Below, one piece after another: positions 57,703-64,000 of a stretch of DNA of 64,000 nt. The notes under the pieces were generated by a model. It saw only the letters and a program-made list of their open reading frames with translations. It searched no databases and was not told the DNA's origin. Made by a program: the position numbers and the translations under genes. Within the stretch, counting starts at the first letter, position 1. The number at the start of each line of letters is the position of its first letter. The DNA is from an uncultured Bacteroidales bacterium (GTDB lineage: Bacteria; Bacteroidota; Bacteroidia; Bacteroidales; P3). The stretch lies in assembly GCA_900315935.1 (NCBI GenBank), contig ONBB01000006.1, positions 27,980 to 91,979 of the forward strand. Direction: 5' to 3'.

Positions 57703-60700
57703 ATGAAACAGAAACGACTAATTTGGGCACTGGCAGCCCTGCTGCTGCCCATGGTCCTGCAGGCGCAGGACACGGTCATCATGGCTACCACCGGGACTGA
57801 CACCTTGCAGTCCTGCAACGCCATGATCTTCGACAATGGCGGCCCAACCGGCAGCTACTCCGATGGCTGCAACGCCACCTTGCTCATCCTGCCCGACACC
57901 CCGGGGCAGTATGTTACCATCAGTGGCACCTCGCAGACCGAGGGCTCGTATGACTACCTGACCATCTATGAGGGCGTCGGCACCAGCGGCACCGTCCTCT
58001 TCAAGGACAACGTCAGTGGCGTCAGCGCCCAGCAAACCTTCGGACCCTTCTCCGCCGCAGCCTTCACCGTGAAGTTCTATTCCGACGGTTCTACCACCTA
58101 CGCAGGCTTTGCCATCAACGTTACCTGCGTGGATGCCCCCACCTGCCTGCCCGTGCAGAATCTCGCTGTCGACACCGTCGAAGCCGACAACGTAACCCTT
58201 TCCTGGTTCGACACGCTCAACGCCTCGGCCTCCTACACCCTGATGGTGGTCAACGGCACCAACACCTCGTACTATAACTCCATCACCTCGCCCTACACCG
58301 TTACCGGCCTCTCCCCCAACACCGGCTACTCCTTCAGCGTGATGGCCGACTGCGGCTTTGGCGACACCTCCACCTACGCCACCGTCAGTGCCCGCACCGC
58401 CTGCGGCACATCATCCATCCCCTGGTTCGAGGATTTCGAGAGCTTCAGCACCTCGGCTGCCCCCACCTGCTGGATTCCCGCGGGCGGCACCGTTAATGTG
58501 CTCAATAGTTCCAGCAATTCGCATAGCGGATCCCGCTATCTCCACTTCAGCGGCACCACCAGCAACGGCATCATCCTGCCCCCGATGGACCAGCCCACCA
58601 ACGAGCTGATGCTGCGCTTCTGGACCCGCCCGGAAAACTTTACCAACTCCAACTGCGGCACCTTCAGCGCAGGCTACATCACCGACACCTCCGACCTCAA
58701 CACTTTCGTCGCCCTGGCCACTTGGTCCTACAACGAGTTCTCCAGCTACGAGGAGAAAGATGTCTCCCTGGCCAGCGCCCCCGACACCGCCCGCATCATG
58801 TTGCGCCACAACGCCAACGCTACCAACTACTTCTGGTATGTCGACGATATCTCCGTGGTGCCCATCCCCGACTGCAGCCGTCCCACCATCGCCTCCATCG
58901 ACAGCGTGGGCCCCTACAGCGCCTACCTGACCTGGAACACCAGCGGTGCCGCTGCTACGGAATATGAAGTCTACTACGCCACCGTCAACGACATCGACTC
59001 GGCCAACACTGTTACTGTCAACGAAACCACCGACACCATCCACTTCGAACTGACGGGTCTCAATCCCGACACCGTTTATCATGTATGGGTGCGCACTGTA
59101 TGCGGCTCTGACATGTCCGATGTGAAATACATCGGCAGCCTCCGCACCGAAGTTACCTGCGCCGCCCTTGTCGGTGTCACTACCAGCATGGTCAACTACA
59201 CCGCCGCCACCATCGAGTGGAGCTACAACACCACCACCGGCTTCCCCAGCAGCGGTATTGAAATCACCCTCACCAACAACACCGACAGCACCATCGCTCC
59301 GGTGGTAGTCAACGCTACGGGAACCTCCTACACCTTCACCGGCCTCGAGTCGGGCCATAACTACACTGTCGTCCTGCACAACTACTGCGAGACCGAAATC
59401 AGCACCGACTCCGCCGCCGTCAACACCGTCAGATTCCTCACCCTCAGCTGCAGCGACGTATTTGCCACGGGAGGCACCTCCTCTTATGTCCCCACCTACT
59501 CGCTCTACAATTATAGCTACACCCAAAGCATCTATACCAGCGAGGAAATCGGTGCCGACCTCGACACTATCTACGGTCTCGCCTGGTCTTCCCAAAGCAC
59601 CAACACCAGAAGCATCGCTGTCTACATGGGCTACACCGACCTCACCTCCCTCAGCACCTCCAACTATGTGCCTGCCGACAGCCTCCACCTCGTGGCTACC
59701 CTCGGTCTCAACTACACTCCGGGCTGGAACACCATTACGTTCGACAGTGCTTTCTACTATGACCGTTCGCGCGGTAACCTTGTGATTGCCGTCCGCGACA
59801 ATAACGGCTCTTGGGCCAGCGGCAGCACCTGGGAACACCACGCCACCTCGGCTCCACAGTCCGTCTATTGGTATCAGGATGGTAGTGCCATCAGCATGAC
59901 CAGCCCCTCGGCCATGTACTCTGGCACTCTCAACAGCGTGCCCGCCGTGCACCTCATCGCCGACTGCGATGTGCCCACCTGCTTTGCTCCTGTCGTCAGC
60001 GTTGCCGGCACCGACAGCAATAGCATCTCCCTCACTTGGCAAAGCTTCGGCATAGAAGACAGCTGGGTGGTTGGCATCAAGACCGCCTCTGACTCCGTCT
60101 ACACCTATGCCCCTGCCGATGTTACCGACACCTTCTACACCTTCACCGGCCTCGACGCCAACACCGTCTACAACATCACCGTCGGCTCGCTCTGCGGCGA
60201 CGACACCCTGGTAGATAACCTCACCATTCGTTCCGGCTGCGGCCACATCACCACCCCCTACACTGAGGACTTCAACACCTACGTCACCGGCGAGATGCCT
60301 GGTTGCTGGGAGCGCATCCAGAGCGGCACCAGCGGCAGCGGCACCTTCCCCAGCGCCTACAGCCATTCCTACAATTCACACTCCGCACCCGTCTACTTCG
60401 AGTTTGAAAGCTCCACCGGTCAGACCGAGATCGCTGCCCTGCCCCTGATGCACAATGTCAGCGGCCACAGCCTCACCTTCTGGGCTTCGGTTACCAGCAT
60501 CGCCAACTACACTCTGGAAGTCGGTGTCATGGAAGAGAGCACCTTCGTCCCTGTCGACACCATCGCTCTCGTTGCGGGTTCCAATTACAACACTGCCTAC
60601 CGCGAGTACACCGCCTACTTCAACAACTACAACGGCGACGGCAACCGTATGGCTATGCGCGTTACCGGCAACGGTTCCAGCAGCTACACCATCTTGATCG

Positions 60701-63700
60701 ACGATGTCCGCATCGATCCCTTCGACGGATGCTTCCCCGTGGCCAACGTTGTCGTAACCGACATCGACAGCAGCGAGGTTACCCTCTCGTGGGTTGACTC
60801 CAGAAACAGTGGCGCCAGCTACGTCATCAACTACTGGACCGACACCGACACCGCTGCCACTCCCCTTACCACCAGCGACACCTCCATCACCGTTACCGGT
60901 CTGAATCCCAACACTGCCTATACCTTCGAGGTGGTGGCCGACTGCGGTGGCAACGTCCCCTCCACCCCCATGACTATCAGCGCCCACACCGACTGCGGCT
61001 CGCTCCGTATCCCCTACAGCGAGGGCTTCGAGACCTTCGCCACCAGTACCGTTCCCACCTGCTGGATTCCCATCAGCGGCGATGTATATGTGCGCGAAAG
61101 TTCCAGCAATTCGCATAGCGGATCCCTCTATATCGACTTCCGTGGCTCCAACAAAAATGCCATCGCTCTCCCGCGCTCCAGCCAGCCCACGGGCCAGCTG
61201 CAGGTGAGCTTCTGGACCCGTCCAGAAAGCTTTACCAGCTCCAACTGCGGCACCTTCAGCGTAGGCTACCAGACCGACCTCGCTGACGATTCCACCTTCG
61301 TCGAACTGGGCAACTGGGCCTACAACACCTTCTCGGCCTACGACCAGAAAGAGGTCCCCATGACAGGCGCTCCCGACTCTGCCTACATCGTCTTCCGCCA
61401 CAACGCAAACTATTCCTACTACTCCTCCTACTACTGGTATGTCGACGATCTGCTGGTCGAGCCCATCCCCGACTGCCCCCGTCCCACTTCGCTTGCATTT
61501 GTCGACGCTACCAACGATGAAATCACTGTCAGTTTCAGCGGCAGCGTCAGTGGCGACTACATCCTCACCATCTCCGACGGCACCGACACCAACACGGTGA
61601 ACGTCGCCGCCGACAGCACCTACACCTTCACCAGCCTTACCGCCCTCACCGAATACACCATCACCGTTGCCGCCGACTGCGGCTCCGGCGACATCTCGCC
61701 CGTGCGCACGATTACGGCTTTCACCACCATGGTACCCGACACCCTGCCCTACAGCACCGGTTTCGAGGTTGGCGAAGACACCGCCTGGATGCTGCTCAAC
61801 GGCACCAACGCTTGGTTCCTCGGCAGCGCCACCAACAACGGCGGCTCCCGCTCCCTCTACATCAGCAACGACAACGGTGCCACCAACAACTACTCCATCA
61901 CTACCGCTACATGTTCCTACGCCTACAAGACCCTTACCTTCGACAACGCCGGCGACTATGCCCTCAGCTTTGACTGGAAAGCCTATGGCGAGAGCACATG
62001 GGACTTCCTGCGTGTGTTCTTGGTTCCTGACTCTGTAACATTCGAAGCTGACCAAACCAGCGGCATCGGTACCACAGGCACCCCCACCGGCTGGATTGCC
62101 CTCGACGGCGGCAACAAACTCAACTCCACCTCCGCCTGGCAGACCCACTCCGAAGCGTTCTCCGTCGCCACGGCAGGCACCTACAATCTGGTCTTCTACT
62201 GGCGCAACGACGGCTCTGGTGGCACCCAGCCTCCTGCAGCCTTCGACAACGTCGCCTTGGCTATGCTCTCCTGCCCTGCACCCCAGCAGCTCGTCCTCGA
62301 CACCGCTACTACCAGTTCTCTCTCCTTCAACTGGATGCCCGTTGGTAACGAGACCAGCTGGGAGGTTACTGTTGGCGGCACATCCACTGTGGTTACCAGC
62401 CCCAGCTACACCGCCAGAGGCCTGTCCGCATCCACGACTTACAACGTGGAAATCCGCGCCATCTGCGGCGAAGGCGACACCAGCTTTGCCATCTCCAACT
62501 CCTTCAACACCGAGTGCGATCTCATTTCGCTCCCCTATGCCGAGGACTTCGAGGCGCACAGCACTTCAACCGCCCCCAACTGCTGGATTCCTATCAGCGG
62601 CAATGTCAACGTGCTCAGCAGTTCCTCCAACGCTCACAGCGGCAGCAAGTACCTCGACTTCCGCGGTAGCTACAGCAACGCTATCGCCATGCCCAGCAGC
62701 AACCAGTCCACGGGCCAGCTGCAGGTGAGCTTCTGGACCCGTCCTGAAAGCTTTACCAGCTCCAGCTGCGGCACCTTCAGCGTAGGCTACCAGACCGACC
62801 TCGCCGACACCTCCACCTTCGTCGAGCTGGCCAACTGGGCCTACAACTCCTTCTCGGACTACGACCAGAAAGTGGTGCCCATGACCGGTGCCCCCGACGC
62901 GGCCTACATCGTCTTCCGCCACAACGCCAACTCTACCTACTACTATTGGTATGTCGACGACATCGACATCACGGCCATCGGTGACATCGTTACCTGCGAC
63001 GATCCTGTCATTACCTCGCACTCCGTTACCGACAACTCGATGACCTTCAACTTCAGCGGCGCCGGCGCCTATGAGGTAGGTATCGTCGAAGGCAGCACCT
63101 GGAGTGTCCCCTCCAACGTTACTCCCGTCGACTCCGCCACCGCCACCCACACCTTCACCGGCCTCACCCCCGGCACCGTCTACACCCTGGGTGTGCGTGC
63201 CATCTGCGCCGAAGGCTTGACCAGTGGCTGGACCACCGTTACCGACACCACCGCCGAGCATCCCTGCTTCGTGCCGACCAATGTAACCTACAGCGACGTA
63301 ACCTTCGCCACCGCCACCATCGACTGGACACCCGGCGAGGACGAAACGAGCTGGGAGGTGAACGTAACCGGCCCGAGCTACGACCAGACCTTCGCCACCA
63401 CCACCAAGCCCTACACCGTGACCGGCCTTGCGGCAGGTGAGACCTTCACCGTCAAGGTGCGCGCCCTCTGCGGCGAGAACTACGCCAGCGACTGGAGCGC
63501 CACCGTGCAGTTCACCACCGACCGCTGCCAGCCTGTCAGCAATGTGGTCGTGAATGTCATCGATTCCAGCAGTGCCTCCGTTTCCTGGACTGCCAGCAGC
63601 AACGGCAACAACAGCTATGAGCTGGAGTACGGCATGCGCGGCTTCCGCCAGGGCAACGGCACCCGTGTAACCATCAACGGCACCAGCACCACACTCAACA

Positions 63701-64000
63701 ACCTCGATGCCGGCACCGGCTACGATGTGTATGTGCGCGCCCTCTGCACGGCCAACCTTACTTCGGAATGGAGTGATGTGGTTACCTTCGACACGCCCGA
63801 AGGCGTGGGTATCGACGATGTGGAGAGCAGCAACATAGCCCTCTACCCGAACCCTGCCCGCACCACCGTTACCATCAGTGGTCTTGAGAGCGGCTCCACC
63901 GTCACGGTGGTCGACCTCAACGGCCGCGTGGTGCTCACCTCCACCGACGCCACCCTCGACGTCAGCGACCTGGCCCAGGGCGCCTACTTCGTCCGCATCG
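57703..64000 (+). CDS. Giant type IX-secreted multidomain surface protein (3' end outside the window)
   Basis: An open frame of at least 2,099 codons starts at ATG 57703 with a signal peptide (MKQKRLIWAL..., ending LQAQ). A CUB-like domain (about 30-145) is followed by alternating fibronectin type III units (TVTGLSPNTGYSF, FTGLDANTVYNITV) and MAM/jelly-roll-like domains (FEDFESFS, CWIP, NSHSGSRYLHF, YFWYVDDI). The end shows the type A sorting domain (IALYPNPARTTVTISGL, VVDLNGRVVLT, QGAYFVRI), cut at residue 2,099 just before its expected stop. It is probably an adhesin exported by type IX secretion. Near-identical DNA repeats lie inside it. Confidence 0.92.
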   Translation, partial: MKQKRLIWALAALLLPMVLQAQDTVIMATTGTDTLQSCNAMIFDNGGPTGSYSDGCNATLLILPDTPGQYVTISGTSQTEGSYDYLTIYEGVGTSGTVLFKDNVSGVSAQQTFGPFSAAAFTVKFYSDGSTTYAGFAINVTCVDAPTCLPVQNLAVDTVEADNVTLSWFDTLNASASYTLMVVNGTNTSYYNSITSPYTVTGLSPNTGYSFSVMADCGFGDTSTYATVSARTACGTSSIPWFEDFESFSTSAAPTCWIPAGGTVNVLNSSSNSHSGSRYLHFSGTTSNGIILPPMDQPTNELMLRFWTRPENFTNSNCGTFSAGYITDTSDLNTFVALATWSYNEFSSYEEKDVSLASAPDTARIMLRHNANATNYFWYVDDISVVPIPDCSRPTIASIDSVGPYSAYLTWNTSGAAATEYEVYYATVNDIDSANTVTVNETTDTIHFELTGLNPDTVYHVWVRTVCGSDMSDVKYIGSLRTEVTCAALVGVTTSMVNYTAATIEWSYNTTTGFPSSGIEITLTNNTDSTIAPVVVNATGTSYTFTGLESGHNYTVVLHNYCETEISTDSAAVNTVRFLTLSCSDVFATGGTSSYVPTYSLYNYSYTQSIYTSEEIGADLDTIYGLAWSSQSTNTRSIAVYMGYTDLTSLSTSNYVPADSLHLVATLGLNYTPGWNTITFDSAFYYDRSRGNLVIAVRDNNGSWASGSTWEHHATSAPQSVYWYQDGSAISMTSPSAMYSGTLNSVPAVHLIADCDVPTCFAPVVSVAGTDSNSISLTWQSFGIEDSWVVGIKTASDSVYTYAPADVTDTFYTFTGLDANTVYNITVGSLCGDDTLVDNLTIRSGCGHITTPYTEDFNTYVTGEMPGCWERIQSGTSGSGTFPSAYSHSYNSHSAPVYFEFESSTGQTEIAALPLMHNVSGHSLTFWASVTSIANYTLEVGVMEESTFVPVDTIALVAGSNYNTAYREYTAYFNNYNGDGNRMAMRVTGNGSSSYTILIDDVRIDPFDGCFPVANVVVTDIDSSEVTLSWVDSRNSGASYVINYWTDTDTAATPLTTSDTSITVTGLNPNTAYTFEVVADCGGNVPSTPMTISAHTDCGSLRIPYSEGFETFATSTVPTCWIPISGDVYVRESSSNSHSGSLYIDFRGSNKNAIALPRSSQPTGQLQVSFWTRPESFTSSNCGTFSVGYQTDLADDSTFVELGNWAYNTFSAYDQKEVPMTGAPDSAYIVFRHNANYSYYSSYYWYVDDLLVEPIPDCPRPTSLAFVDATNDEITVSFSGSVSGDYILTISDGTDTNTVNVAADSTYTFTSLTALTEYTITVAADCGSGDISPVRTITAFTTMVPDTLPYSTGFEVGEDTAWMLLNGTNAWFLGSATNNGGSRSLYISNDNGATNNYSITTATCSYAYKTLTFDNAGDYALSFDWKAYGESTWDFLRVFLVPDSVTFEADQTSGIGTTGTPTGWIALDGGNKLNSTSAWQTHSEAFSVATAGTYNLVFYWRNDGSGGTQPPAAFDNVALAMLSCPAPQQLVLDTATTSSLSFNWMPVGNETSWEVTVGGTSTVVTSPSYTARGLSASTTYNVEIRAICGEGDTSFAISNSFNTECDLISLPYAEDFEAHSTSTAPNCWIPISGNVNVLSSSSNAHSGSKYLDFRGSYSNAIAMPSSNQSTGQLQVSFWTRPESFTSSSCGTFSVGYQTDLADTSTFVELANWAYNSFSDYDQKVVPMTGAPDAAYIVFRHNANSTYYYWYVDDIDITAIGDIVTCDDPVITSHSVTDNSMTFNFSGAGAYEVGIVEGSTWSVPSNVTPVDSATATHTFTGLTPGTVYTLGVRAICAEGLTSGWTTVTDTTAEHPCFVPTNVTYSDVTFATATIDWTPGEDETSWEVNVTGPSYDQTFATTTKPYTVTGLAAGETFTVKVRALCGENYASDWSATVQFTTDRCQPVSNVVVNVIDSSSASVSWTASSNGNNSYELEYGMRGFRQGNGTRVTINGTSTTLNNLDAGTGYDVYVRALCTANLTSEWSDVVTFDTPEGVGIDDVESSNIALYPNPARTTVTISGLESGSTVTVVDLNGRVVLTSTDATLDVSDLAQGAYFVRI
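61183..61286 (+). repeat. Direct repeat in the giant surface gene, first copy
   Basis: About 104 bases starting CAGCCCACGGGCCAGCTG recur at 62704-62807 with about five mismatches, offset 1,521 bp (507 codons), so the frame is kept. They encode the SFWTRPESFTSSxCGTFSVG part of the MAM-like domain. A more diverged relative lies near 58616. Recombination between copies would delete or add exactly 507 residues. Confidence 0.85.
62704..62807 (+). repeat. Direct repeat in the giant surface gene, second copy
   Basis: This is the partner of 61183-61286, with about 95% identity by eye and in the same frame. Confidence 0.85.

Noticed and set aside
58411-63261. Several long antisense frames under the giant surface protein
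   Set aside because: They are Gly/Val/Ala-rich shadows of Thr/Asp/Ser-rich codons. The plus frame is continuous with a signal peptide and a type IX sorting domain.

Overview
The window looks like the chromosome of an uncultured, GC-rich member of the Bacteroidales (phylum Bacteroidota), probably a gut anaerobe. Evidence: -7 boxes of the Bacteroidota type (TAnnTTTG, several with TTTG 18-20 bases upstream), the gliding/type IX secretion lipoprotein GldH, a protein with a gliding-motility type C-terminal domain, and a giant surface protein ending in a type IX secretion sorting domain. Most genes are housekeeping. The order is mosaic, with many 1-4 base stop/start overlaps.

Left part (0.2-12.4 kb, minus strand): small membrane protein, pyrI, pyrB, a TPR lipoprotein, dus, cvpA, a PAP2 phosphatase, obgE, adk, two FKBP-type isomerases (one fused in frame to an NrnA-like DHH phosphoesterase), a GT-C membrane glycosyltransferase, prfB and the SRP RNA. 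At 12.5-12.6 kb divergent promoters serve the SRP RNA and an orphan acidic, cysteine-rich protein with a structured leader.

Middle left (13.3-24.9 kb, minus): the butyrate-type genes hbd and crt are separated by an AT-rich type II restriction-modification pair. A DUF4268 nuclease-like gene and a PIN toxin/antitoxin pair lie nearby, so 14-21 kb is the main accessory zone. Between and after them are the CCA-adding enzyme, a MORN-variant lipoprotein, a DUF4956/VTC pair that suggests polyphosphate, dprA, a Nudix hydrolase and a META-like lipoprotein.

Centre (25.0-32.6 kb, plus): two GT4 glycosyltransferases, signal peptidase I, topoisomerase IV subunit A and hflX. Then minus (32.7-46.0 kb): uvrC, gldH, asd, a large secreted adhesin-like protein, an ECF sigma/anti-sigma/paired beta-barrel cluster, mntP, an ATP-grasp-like protein, serA and serC. 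Right (46.3-64.0 kb, plus): tpiA, a LolE-like permease, a sensor kinase, 0.75 kb of small hairpin repeats, a cyclophilin, an RprY-type regulator, an MBL hydrolase, GT2, MORN protein, lipoprotein, S9 peptidase and a >2,099-residue surface protein running off the edge.

The most unusual content is repetitive DNA. (1) Seven copies of a two-part tandem array (11-bp GGTAGGGGAAY units, then 10-bp GGATATGGAA units). Six start 20-85 bases after a stop codon and would give a C-rich, G-poor transcript, which suggests portable Rho-utilisation sites. (2) Arrays of 7-bp period lie at gene junctions and, in frame, inside at least five ORFs, where they encode peptides of 7-residue period. (3) An array of 13 CTAG tetranucleotides spaced exactly 9 bp sits inside an anti-sigma gene. 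(4) Palindromic elements are inserted in frame in the CCA-adding enzyme and mntP genes. (5) A hairpin-repeat cluster lies at 49.8-50.5 kb.
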